DNA of 64,000 bases from Rugalucina vietnamica (taxonomy: Eukaryota > Mollusca > Bivalvia > Lucinida > Lucinidae). Below are positions 33,307 to 44,724 of this stretch, one piece after another. A program made the translations under genes and the position numbers. Each line of letters starts with the position of its first letter. Within the stretch, counting starts at the first letter, position 1. The notes under the pieces were generated by a model. It did not search any database and was not told the DNA's origin. It was given only the letters and a program-made list of their open reading frames with translations. The stretch is from the NCBI GenBank assembly GCA_964017185.1, contig OZ024877.1, forward strand, positions 8,348,006 through 8,412,005. Reading direction: 5' to 3'.

Positions 33307-35112
33307 TCACACGAAGTCATCAATAAGCTGATCGATTTCTTCCTTCATATCGGGCTCTGTAGAATTCTGGATCGGTAGGTTAGATTCCTGTAACGTCGCA
33401 GCGAGCTGCCTCATTTGCGATTTAATGCTTAAAACACGTTTCCTTACCAACTGGTCATATTCGCGGCCCTTCTTATTTACAAGGAGGCCTATTTCTGATT
33501 GTGCTTTTTCGCAATCAGATTTTAAGCTTTCCATCATATGTTTAATAGCCATTTTCTGTGTGTCAGGATTAAATTTGAGTATGGCTGAAATGCCATCCAT
33601 GGCGGGCATGATGTTTTGCTTCGACACTTCACCATATGTTTCGGCTATGTGGGACACAAAATATGCTATCTGAGATACAGAAATAATCTGGTCATACAGC
33701 ATATCTCTCTTCAAATGTGACATGTTGTATCCTTGGAGAGCGTGTTTTCCTGTGATTTCGGATAGTCCTATGAAATTGTTCAAGCTAATATCCATTGAAC
33801 ATGAGAGAATGTTTGATATTGTCTGAAAGAAGTGCACCACTTTACCCCAAGACTGCCTTAAATTACCAAGCTCTACCAAACCTTTGCCGAGGACATCCAG
33901 TATTTCTTCAAAGTCAAATTTTTCTAAGTTGATTTTTGCAACATCTCCTAGTACCTTTGCAAGCCTCTCGCTTTTCTCACCGAAATCACTTGACAATCTG
34001 TCGTAGCTTTCTTGAGCTTTTCGAAGATTTTCACACGAGAGTTTGGCTTTGAGTTTAGCATTTTCAAGCTGGGTTTTTACTACTCCGCCATCTACGTTAT
34101 CCGTTATCTGCCATGATTCTCTGCTTGGTGCTTGTTTATTAGGACAAGCTTCCATAAGTTCCTGTCCTTCAAAGGCAATACCATTGATATCAGCTTGAAG
34201 ACCTCTGATTCCATCAGTGATAGACTTCGGTAAAGCAGTGTTTGAAAAATCACGCGATGATTTCTCTATCTGTTTGCAAAAGTCAATACCCTTTATACAT
34301 AACTGCACAACCCTTTTCTTTATAGAACAATCCATTACCGATACTACTCTATCACGAATACTGTTAAGCTTAGCTTGGTAACTATAAACGTTTGTTATCA
34401 GAGTCTGGTCGATTTTGGCATCTTTATCAATGCATTGGGAAAGTGCAGAAATGACCGAATGCAAATGTATGGCCTCTCCATACGCCTTCATTTCGTTTTC
34501 ATCGATTGCCTTTTCTGATGAGTGTGTAGAAGTCGACTGCGTGGAAGATTTTTGTTGTTTTTCACGTTGCTGTGTTTGCACCGGCTTTGTCACGAACTTC
34601 ACGACAGCGTTGACACCAGATGTTATTCCATCTACTACTTGCATACCTAATGCACTCCAGCCCCCAGGGATGTCTGAAATGGCCTCCTCAAATTTCTTTT
34701 CTGCACTTTGAATTGAACTGCGTAATTGTTCGTACTGCTTAGATAGAATTTCTTTCTCGTTCTTGATTCGCTCTCTCTCCTCTTTTAGAACATCCAGATT
34801 GCACCGCTCCTTAGTAAGTTGCCTCTCATAGTGACCTTTTGTTCCAGTGCAAGCTTCCTGTAGCTCACCAATAAGTTCCATAACACTGTGTATGCCTTCT
34901 TCCGTCTCTTGGGCTCGTTTTAGACACTTGTCAGCGATGTTCTTCATAGCAGATATTGGAAGGTGCAGATATTCCCCAAGCTCCTCGTTTGACGCAGTCA
35001 TAATCATTTTGACTGCTCCGGTAAGGTGCGTTGGTACAGTATCGGAGTACAAGCGAATTTGTTCCATGTTAGTCTGGGCTGTATGAAACACTTCCCATGT
35101 AGCATTGGCAGT
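33307..35112 (-). CDS. Last exon of the FN3/coiled-coil gene
   Basis: 1806 nt in phase 0 after acceptor TTTTACAG, ending in TGA at 33307-33309. It encodes 601 residues: helical N-terminal part, charged coiled coil (about 924-1004 of the protein), a Gly-rich hydrophobic stretch GGWSALGMQVVDGITSGVNA, a Gln/Ser/Thr-rich linker and a long helical C-terminus (to IDQLIDDFV). The first methionine-like start inside (35091) is not the true start: reading continues upstream to the splice acceptor. Confidence 0.85.
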   Translation of the reverse strand, partial: TANATWEVFHTAQTNMEQIRLYSDTVPTHLTGAVKMIMTASNEELGEYLHLPISAMKNIADKCLKRAQETEEGIHSVMELIGELQEACTGTKGHYERQLTKERCNLDVLKEERERIKNEKEILSKQYEQLRSSIQSAEKKFEEAISDIPGGWSALGMQVVDGITSGVNAVVKFVTKPVQTQQREKQQKSSTQSTSTHSSEKAIDENEMKAYGEAIHLHSVISALSQCIDKDAKIDQTLITNVYSYQAKLNSIRDRVVSVMDCSIKKRVVQLCIKGIDFCKQIEKSSRDFSNTALPKSITDGIRGLQADINGIAFEGQELMEACPNKQAPSRESWQITDNVDGGVVKTQLENAKLKAKLSCENLRKAQESYDRLSSDFGEKSERLAKVLGDVAKINLEKFDFEEILDVLGKGLVELGNLRQSWGKVVHFFQTISNILSCSMDISLNNFIGLSEITGKHALQGYNMSHLKRDMLYDQIISVSQIAYFVSHIAETYGEVSKQNIMPAMDGISAILKFNPDTQKMAIKHMMESLKSDCEKAQSEIGLLVNKKGREYDQLVRKRVLSIKSQMRQLAATLQESNLPIQNSTEPDMKEEIDQLIDDFV

Positions 35113-36447
35113 CTGTAAAACATTTATTCAATATTTTAAGGCAAGGCGATTAATGCAATATGTGGAAAAAAGTTAAGAGAATCCTACTATCTATCGTCAA
35201 TTGGATACAAACAAATGTCTTCATTGCAATCATCCAGTTTTATACTGATAAGATAATCAGGTCTGAAAGAGTAGGGAATGGGATTCATCAAAAGGTAATA
35301 GTAGGCAATGATCAGGAAATGGGGCGTTCAGAAAGTAATTCCCACTCCAAAAACGGAGATGGGGAAAAACTAAATTGACACTCAGGTACTTATACCAAGA
35401 AAACATATAGTATGCCGAGTGAGCAACTATTTCCAAATAGGCGACCACTCAGTAACCCGAACTTTACTAAAATATGAAAACGTACACAAGGATTACCACC
35501 ATGATGAATCAAAAACGAGGACTCACAGATTCAGAAAGCTGCCCGACGATGGAGATCCCTGGGTGACTGATTTAAATAGAAAAATCCTAACCTAAAGAAA
35601 CGGGCTCAATAATAAACAATATTGAATCAATACCGAAACGTAACCGACTTAAAGGCGATACTTCTGTGGTGGTTCTTTTTGTTTTATGTCTTGGTGTTTA
35701 AAAATTGTTTTTGTGCTGTTGGCGCCTTATGTATGTTTTCATATTTTTAATTAAGTTAAGGTAACTGAGTGGCAACCTATTGGGAAAATAGCTGCTCATT
35801 CGGCTTACGATATGTTTCATGGTATAAGTACCTGATTGTTAGTTTGTTTTTTTCCCACCTCGGTTTTTGGAGTGGGAATCTCTTTCTGATTGCGCCGTTT
35901 CCTGATCTTTGCCTACTTGTACCTTTTTAATGATAAATACGATTGTATAGACTACGAAAGAAAACGAACGTTTAATTTAATACACAGTTTTGAAGGGACG
36001 GGTATAATTTATGAGGTACGCAGACTTAACTTTGCTTTTGCTGACCGTCTACCAAAACAAATTTCCTCGCCGTGAGACTGTCGTTTTGGTATACAAAGGT
36101 ACAAGTAGGCAAAGATTTCCACTCCAAAAACCGAGGTGGGGAAAAACCAAACTAACAATCAGGTACTTATACCATGAAACATATCGTAAGCCGAATGAGC
36201 AGCTATTTTCCCAATAGGTGGCCACTCAGTTACCTTAACTGAACTAAAAATATGAAAACATACATAAAAAAAAAGTAAAAGTAGGCAAAGATCAGGAAAA
36301 GGCGCAATCAGAAAAAGTTTCCCACTCCAAAAACCGGGGTGGGAAAAACATACTAACAATCAGGTACTTATACCAAGAAACATACCGTAAGCCGAATGAG
36401 CAGCTATTTTCCCAATAGGCGCCAACAGCACATAAAAAAAACAACAA

Positions 36448-36500
<53 letters not shown>

Positions 36501-39500
36501 ACCAAGACATAAAACAACAGTTTGTATCCGATGTTAGAACATGTAAAATTGACGATGGAAATATAACATTTTTACCTGCACTACAGATGCACGAAATGAT
36601 TTTGGATGCTTAAGGTATCTGAAACCATTCCTTGGAATATGTTTGTCGATTGGAAAGTCTTTCATAGTCCCTATAAGCATCAACTGTCCCAGAAAGGCTA
36701 TAGTCATTGGTGCCGGAATGAGAAATTCTTCCCATCCTGCGTGTTGAGACAACATAGTTTTTGTTTGTTCCATCATGTCAGTTTCATTGCAAATACTGTT
36801 GGAGACTTGGTTGATGGTGGCAATTGTTCTTACAGCTGACTTAGCGCTCGCAGTTGCCATCACAACTTGATGATCTGTAAAACGAAGCACTACGAAAACA
36901 TGACCATGCAATATACAGACATTTTAAAAGTTTAAAAAATGAAAATTTTTCTGTAGAAAATTTTTGATATTTTTCTTATTTTTGCTCAAAACATCGGCGA
37001 GGCGGTTCTAACGAGTACCCACAATCTATGTTTTGGAGCAAAAATAAGAAAAATAGGTAAACCCCTGCATACCCCAGTTTTGCTATACAAAAGTGAGGTT
37101 CAAGGGGGTATACATTACACGGGCATGTTTTCCTGATTTATAAAGATGTTCTTACCAAGAAATAACACCCGAAACTCTGAGCACCAGTCGGCTATTTGAA
37201 AGAGTAAAATAAAACAATATTTGTTTTTTCTTGCTATTGTACAATCGTGCATAGTTGTTCAAGAGGCAAAAGTTAGCAGTGGGTCTACGTAGGAATTCAC
37301 ATATGAGCCACCGCATGGGAAAGCCAACAATCTGCATAGGCGAAAACAAAGGCGCAGATCAGCTTCGCAGTAACTGCGAAGCTGATCAGCGCCTTTGTTT
37401 TCGCTACACGGATAGTACAATCCCTCTTCTTCTTAAATCCGAAATTTCACGTTTCTAGCCTGCTTCTGTGACTGTACAGTCCGGTTTGTGTCGGACCTGG
37501 TCTGAACCCCAAATTGTTGGTTTTCTCATGCACGGGCTCATATGTCAGCTCGGGGTAAAAATTAGGCTCGTCTTTTACGAATGACCAAGGACCACCTTGT
37601 GTTCGAACACAAGAATTGTAACACCGTAAAATGTTATTGATGAGCATGTTAAAAACAACTGCAGCGACTCATGGTCGAATTAGAATGATACAGTAACAAA
37701 TACCAACCCTTTTTGTGCTCTAAAACATGGATGTTTGTCCATGAGGCATCAGCATCTGCTATCATTTTCAGTTTAGTAGAAAATTCAGATATGCCAGACC
37801 CATCCCATGTTATGGCAAAGGAAGCTGCTTCGGGCATAGACAGATGACTAGCCAGTTCCTGCAGTGGTTTAACCAATGCTGTTAGATCATAAAGGTACTT
37901 CACTTGGTCGTCCAGAACTTCTGCTCGTCGGGCGGCGGTGGAAACAAACGCAGTCAATTTCCTGAGCCTTGAGCTGATGTCGGACTGATCGCTTAATTGT
38001 TTCCGAAGTGAGGAGATGTTGTTATCTAAGACAGAGATATTTCTGCTCAAGCTTTCTTTCTCTGATTTGTTATCAGAGAGCTTCGACTCAAATTCAGAAA
38101 TCGCTCCTTTCTTTTCTTCCACACGTTGTTTTTGGTTGTCTGTGTTCGCTTGAGCGTTACCTACCACATTTCGAGCGGCATTCACATTCTCTTCGAGAGT
38201 TGTATAACTAACCGCCACCATTACCCTTCTAGCTATCCAACCAACAATTGGTATTTTAAGTAGGCCAGCGCCAACCTGGTCTCGTTCTCTCTTTGCATCA
38301 GCTAACTTCTCCTCTGCTGTATTCTGTGCCCTCACAGCATTTTTATACTCTTCTTTAGCTCGCCTTTTTTCTTCCCTCAGTCTTTTCAGTTCTTTATCAT
38401 TTTCAGCTATGGTCTGTTCCAATTTTTCAATTTCACGCTCTTTTGCCTCCCGTTCTCGTACACGTTCTGCTTGTTCTGCAACGATTCTTACTATTCGCGC
38501 ATTTAATTCCTCATTCAAATAAAGAGCTTTTTCATTTGCATCATTCATGCACATAGATGCTATCATTGCGAATTTCCTCACTTTAGATGCTACTTTTTGT
38601 ATTTGCCGATACGTTATGGACATCTCGAGTGGGCGGACAGAATCCACAACAGCTTTGAGATTTTCTAGTCCTCTCTTGAACGACTCGCAGACCTGTGCCA
38701 TTCCCCACTCCTCTAATACCTCGTCCCTTACTCTCGACATACTGGAAGCTACAGCCAGGTCAGCACCTACGATACAATTAAACCAATGTAGATCAAGACA
38801 TTTCTATATATTTTCTTGCAGGTCTTGTGGCAATGTTTTTATGATTAACCACTGTTTATATTTTGTACAGTCACCTATACTTTAAAGCAGATACAAGACA
38901 AAAACAATACACACTTTTGAAACAGCTGATTTTGATAAATGTCTGAAAATTGTTAGTTATAGTGAAAACTATAAACATAAACACACACATTCCATAAAAA
39001 TTCAAATAAAATGCAAAAATGTGGTATATATAAACAATAAGGCACCTAACTTTATAATGGTGACGTATACAATAACCAAGTAAGGTAACTGGTCAACTAT
39101 GTTTATATTGCCGTCATCGGAGCCCTACTATCTCTGATATTGCTTGTACGCAGAGCCAACCTGTGTCATATTTACAAAATCTAACCATGAAAGTGATGAC
39201 CGTCCTGCCCGTAACACATTTTAACTGCTTTTGTCTCTTTTTGTGCACGACGGTTTTGTTTCTTTGGTAATAGTCCCGGGGGATAATCCGGTAAGGAGCT
39301 AGTCTTCTTACGTAGTGTTGTTTTCCGTAGCGGTTAGTGCTATCTGCTTCTCCAACCGGTTTATGTGCTGGGATACTAAATTCAATTGTTTTAAATCTGC
39401 GCTTTATCCTTACTTGGTTTTAATCAATGTATTACCTACCGATAGGATGTGCAATTTCAGATTGCTGGCTAGGTTTTCCAATACCAGCTTTGTTCACAGC

Positions 39501-42500
39501 TTTTATTCTAAATTGTACAGACACACCCTGTTGAAGATTCTTCATGTAGGTGCAGAAAGTCTGGGCATCAACGCTGCACCTGTGCTCCCAGGAGGAGCTG
39601 GATAACAGTTTACTCTCGACTATGTAGCTCGTTACTTTGGATCCCCCATTCTTCTCAGGTTGATCCCATGACAGTTTACAAGACTGGCATGTAACATCGT
39701 AGATCTCAGGTTTTATAGGACTTCCTGGTGGCTCTGAGAACAATAATTATGACGCTGTTTTGTCATATACATGTATAAGAAAACAATTAGGTTTACAGGG
39801 ACATGAATGAAGGGACAAATGCTGTCTGTTAAAATAACTGCCTGACAGGCACGAATATATTTAATGTAAGCGGTAGGTCTAGTGAGTGGAGGAATGATAT
39901 AACAAAGCCAACCACAAGCCACCGAAAGAACAACAGTCCTTTCTACTATGAACAGCAAAATATAGATATTCAATATAACGAATGTATTTTAAATGTTGTT
40001 CTTACCAATTGCTTCTACTTCCCTTGAAACATCTCCCACTTTTCCTTCTCCCTTTTTATTCTCTGCGATTACTCTGAACTGGTACTTTTGGCTGATGATG
40101 AGGTTTGACACGTTAAATGTATTTCCTCTAACAAGTCCATGGTTCAGTCTGCTCCATCCGAAACCACCGAAACGATTTGATTCAACATGGAACCCACGTA
40201 CAGGTGATCCTCCGTCATCATCAGGCTGGCACCATGTTAATACGCAGGACTTGGAATCAATGTGAGAAACTGTTGGTGTGTTAACAACTCCGGGTACATC
40301 TAGGAAAAGATGAGGTACAATGAAAACAGAGCATGTCTCTGTTTAGTTATGCAATTGACCAGTAATCTTTCATAAAACTGCCTCAAAATGAATGGCTACA
40401 TCTGTTACATAATCTTCAGATTAGGTTATCTCCACTCAAATCACCAATTTTACGTAAATATATTAATCCGTTCAAGAGACCTGGAATGTACCCTAGTATT
40501 TCTGAGTGCAATGCCAAGAAGTGCAACTGTTGCAATCATTTATGCTCTAAGACTACTATCACTTCATCTGTGAATGGTAGGACATTTTCAGTGGTTAATG
40601 ATTCTGATTTAGACTGAAAATCAATGGATCTTGTATATGTTCTTACTTGAAATACAAACAATTGTAGGATGCAATATAATGGACAGACTTGTCGAACTTT
40701 GCAAAAACGATTTGGTGAGCACTATCGTAGAATCAGAAAGCCCAAAAATAATGATACCTTTCTGTGCCAGCATTTTAAGCGCACTGGTCATTCTCCCAAT
40801 GATGTTAAATTTAAACCAGTGGAGAAAATCTCATATGATGAAAATTCTTCAGTTAGATTCAAAAACATTAAACAATTTGAAACTGAACTTAAATGGATGA
40901 AATTACTGCAAACACCCTTTCCACTGGGATTTAACGACAACATTTACCATGAAGGCAATATTTCCAAAATGCCCGATTTTGATGTACTTACACTTTCAGA
41001 GTCTCCTTAAACGTAAATCTAGATCTTATGGTCTACGGAAAAAAGGGTAATGACAAACGTAAACTGTGCGCTGCATTGAAATTGAACATTTCCCTTAATG
41101 ATTTAGCTGTTAAACTAAGGATTCACGGTCGACATCCAATGCTGTCTTATCTTATTTCTCTACCTATTGCTGCATTACGTTCCTTGGACACAGAGGCTAA
41201 TAGATTTTACGATAGAAATCATCAATAGTATGACGCTGCACTGTTAACAAGATGTTATACTCAGCATGCTCTTCGTCGATTTATCGATTCCGAATCTAAT
41301 CACATTAGAAGTTTTATTAAAATTCCTTTCATCAATAAAGGAATTGACTTTATCGATTTACCAAGCATATTCCAGGATATATCAGTGATACAGTCTATAC
41401 CTACCTACTTCCAAAATTCAGAACCTCCTATTATTTGTTACAAATATAACAAACCAATCAGAAATACTATTTTTAATTTCAATAAACTTGTTTCTGATCT
41501 TGATATCCATGCTAATACTCCTAAGTCTTGAGATTGTAAAGATTCAAAATATGTTTATCAACCAGCTGGACATATAGTTACTGAAAATTTAAAAATAATT
41601 TCGGATTCTAGAATTCGCAATTTTTTTTCTAAAGGTCCGAACTATAGATTCCCTTCCTACATTAACTTCGACAAATGTAGAGAGGTGATTGCATCTGCAT
41701 TAAATGATTTCGGTAATCGATGGTGTAAACGAGAGGGTGTTGAGGATAATGCTCTTAAAGAATGGAAAAGAATTATCTTCACTACCGTGGATAAACGTAT
41801 TAAATTTTATTCACAAAATACTAATCTTTTACCTCCTAAACCCAAATCGTCATTTAGGCATTTGAAGCAGGGTATCCAAGAATTTCATAGAAAGTATGTC
41901 TTGGTTCCGGCAGATAAAGCCGCTAACAATGTTGTTGTCGTTTGTAGGCTTCACTACGTTAACACCTTAAAACAGGAGCTTGATGGTACCAGGGCTTATC
42001 TGGAGACAGATACTGATGAGGTGTCTGTAGTTAATGCCCACTGTTTGTGTCAATGAAGGCCAAGACAAACTTCCTACGATGTATTGGTTACCTAAGCTTC
42101 ACAAAAGACCATACAAAGCTAGATTTATTGCAAATTCTAGTTCTTGTACTACCACTGAACTTTCTAAATTATTAACTTCCTGTCTTACAGCTATCAAATC
42201 TCATGTTATAAGATACTGTGAGACAGTGAATGAAACTTCAAATAAAAATTTGTTTTGGTCAATTAAAATTCTGGTGAGGTGCTCAGTAAATTGCAGTGTA
42301 GAGGGTTCCGTGCGACAAACTTGTCCACATATGATTTTTCTACTCTGTGTACAACATTACCACATAATCTAATTAAAAACCAACTTCTAAATTTGATAGA
42401 GTAGACCTAGGGCATTAAAAACTATGGTTCACTTTATTTGGCATGTAATGACAGAAAGGCTTTTTTTCACTTCCTCTGACCAAAGTCGGTATACACTTTG

Positions 42501-44663
42501 GTCATGTCAGAATGTGTGCGACGCCTTATCCTATCTCCTTGATAATATTTATATTAGATTTGGGACCAAGTTATACAGACAAATTGTTGGAATTCCGATG
42601 GGTACAAATTGCGCACCTCTCGTAGCTGATTTATTTTTATACTGCTACGAAAGAGACTTCATGGATTCTCTTAACCATGATAATCAAGCTGATGTTATCG
42701 AGGCTTTTAATTCCACATCTAGGTACCTCGATGACCTTTTGAACATTGACAACCCTTATTTTGAAGGTATGGTCAATCAAATTTATCCATCTGAACTTCA
42801 GTTGAACAAAGCCAATATCTCAGATACCGAAGCCCCCTTTTTAGATCTACATCTTTCTGTTGCAAATGGATTTGTTTCTTCTAAAATTTATGATAAGCGC
42901 GATGACTTTGATTTTGATATAGTAAATTTTCCATTTTTGGATGGTGACGTTCCTCGTCGTGCTTCTTATGGTGTATACATTTCGCAACTTATTAGGTTTG
43001 CGAGAGTCTGCAATCATGTTACAGACTTCAACGCTCGAAATAAATGTTTAACGGCAAAACTTCTCCAACAGGGCTATCGGTATCATAAACTTCGAAAAAC
43101 CTTTTCTAAATTTTATCGTAGACACTATGAATTGATTTCCAAATATAATGTTGGGTTAAAGACGCTTTTAAGTGAGGGCCTTTTGGAACCTGAATTTTAT
43201 GGTGACTTGGTTTACAAATTTAAGAAACTTAAAGGAATAAACGATTTTTCTTTTCAGTTCAGAAAAATCATAACACGTTACAGACGTATAGGTTATAACT
43301 TGAATGTTATGCGACAGTCTGCATGCTTAGTTTTTAACCCAATCATGGTTGATAACTATGCTGCCTTCTTTAATTGCACGCCGGTGGGTCGGGCGTCAGA
43401 CTCTATGATGGCCCCGATTTAAAGCTATTCATTTTAGTTGGTTGGGGCCGGAGCTTCTTGTCTGTTGCTTGACCCACCGGGGTCCAACTGGTGTTTTTCT
43501 TTTGCTCCGGAGTTAGTAGGTTATTCGACGCCCAGGGATCTCCATCGTCGGGCAGCTTACTCAGTCTGTGAGTCCTGGGTTTTGATTCATCAGGATGTTT
43601 ATCATGATTTATTTGTTTGTTCTTGATGATTCATTGACTAGTTAGAGATTCACCACAAGGACCAAATAACTAACTAAATGTTATGAACCACTGCAGAAGC
43701 TGAGGGTGAGGTTAGGTACCTGTAAAACCGGTTTAAGCCCGCCAGTAACTTTGTGTTACTGATCGTTCCAAGTCGATACTTCTGTAGTGGTTCTGTAAAA
43801 TGTTTTGTGCTGTTGGCGCCTTATGTATGTTTTCATATTTTTAGTTAAGTTAAGGTAACTGAGTGGCCACCTATTGGGAAAATAGCTGCTCATTCGGCTT
43901 ACGATATGTTTCATGGTATAAAGTACCTGATTGATAGTTTGGTTTTTTCCCACTTCGGTTTTTGGAGTGGGAATCTTTTTTGATTGCGCCTTTTCCTGAT
44001 CTTTGCCTACTTGTACCTTTCTTTACACTATCTATTCAAACTTATTAATAATTGTTTTGATAAATGAAAGGTTCTTACCAATTGTCTCTATAACATCTGA
44101 TATCGGCCCTGGTGGGCTCTCTCCAAGCTTGTTCACGGCAATCACCCGGAAACGATATCCATCATCACTCTTCAGTCGCCTGGTACAAAACCGCGTGCCT
44201 ATGACAAACCCCTCTGTTAATCGTGACCATCCTGTCGCATCAGAGTGATATTCAATATGATAGCCAATAATTGCTGTACCGCCATCGAAGTAAGGCGGTT
44301 TCCAAGATATTTCGCAGCAGACACGGCTACTTGTAACTGCACATGGTGCTGAAGGTGGGTCTGGTATGCCTAAAATATACGCACCAATGTTATCTATTGG
44401 TGTTGCCGGTTGTATATGCTGTACCTAAAGTAAGACATTACCGCATCCCCAACTTATGTGCCTTTATTTCTCATATAAAATATGGAATACAACTTAAAAT
44501 AAGGAATTATTCTTTCAAGCTATAACAGCAAATATTTAGACTTACTCTTTTAAGTTAAGTGTCCTCAGTGTTGAGTGGCGTCTCGTCTTGGATAATTCTG
44601 TGTTCTAAGAGGAATACAATCGAAGAAAAATTCAATAAACCCTCATGGTCCTAAATTGAAAAC

Positions 44664-44724
<61 letters not shown>

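Larger units (their letters stand above)
40368..43422 (+). pseudogene. Naiad GIY-YIG/RT polyprotein with in-frame UGA at Cys sites
   Basis: Enzyme that nicks DNA with a GIY-YIG endonuclease and copies element RNA. Readable blocks: ILRKYINPFKRPG and KKCNCCNHL (N-terminus); LVYVLT and MQYNGQTCRTL (GIY-YIG core) with RFGEHYRR; HFKRTGHSPNDV; DCKDSKYVYQPAGHIVTE (CxC linker, near 41530); KYVLVPADKAANNVVVV; YWLPKLHKRPYKARFI; GIPMGTNCAPLVADLFLYC; YLDD at about 42725 (catalytic). Damage: frameshift near 40990-41040, TAG at 41226-41228, a 26-bp deletion near 42035, frame loss at 42260-42420. TGA codons at 40615, 40648 and 41529 occupy expected Cys positions and are read as likely selenocysteine in the ancestor. 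Confidence 0.8.
40340..44018 (+). mobile_element. Near full-length Naiad (Penelope-like) retroelement
   Basis: Single element in intron 3 of the FN3 gene, antisense to it. Order: Cys-rich N-terminus, GIY-YIG endonuclease, CxC linker, RT, then a 595-bp 3' UTR ending GCCTACTTGTACC. An N-terminal GIY-YIG with a C-terminal RT joined by a CxC segment defines the Naiad/Chlamys clade of Penelope-like elements. The 5' border is approximate (an in-frame TAA near 40365 limits the reading). At least 14 shorter pieces of the family are in this window. Frameshifts show that this copy is inactive. Confidence 0.85.

Noticed and set aside
36534-36911. Separate 125-residue protein starting MHGHVFVVLRF
   Set aside because: The first 13 residues are intron (the ATG is in a TATA-FB end); the rest is exon 7 of the FN3 gene with good splice sites.
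37649-38740. Independent 363-residue gene starting at MSRVRDE
   Set aside because: Reading continues upstream to a splice acceptor at 38767 and phase joins the FN3 exons; the last 20 codons after the donor at 37707 are intronic.
43423-44018. SECIS element in the Naiad 3' UTR
   Set aside because: I looked for ATGA/AA/GA cores with flanking stems. Candidates near 43602 and 43679 have wrong spacing or no stem, so none is called.
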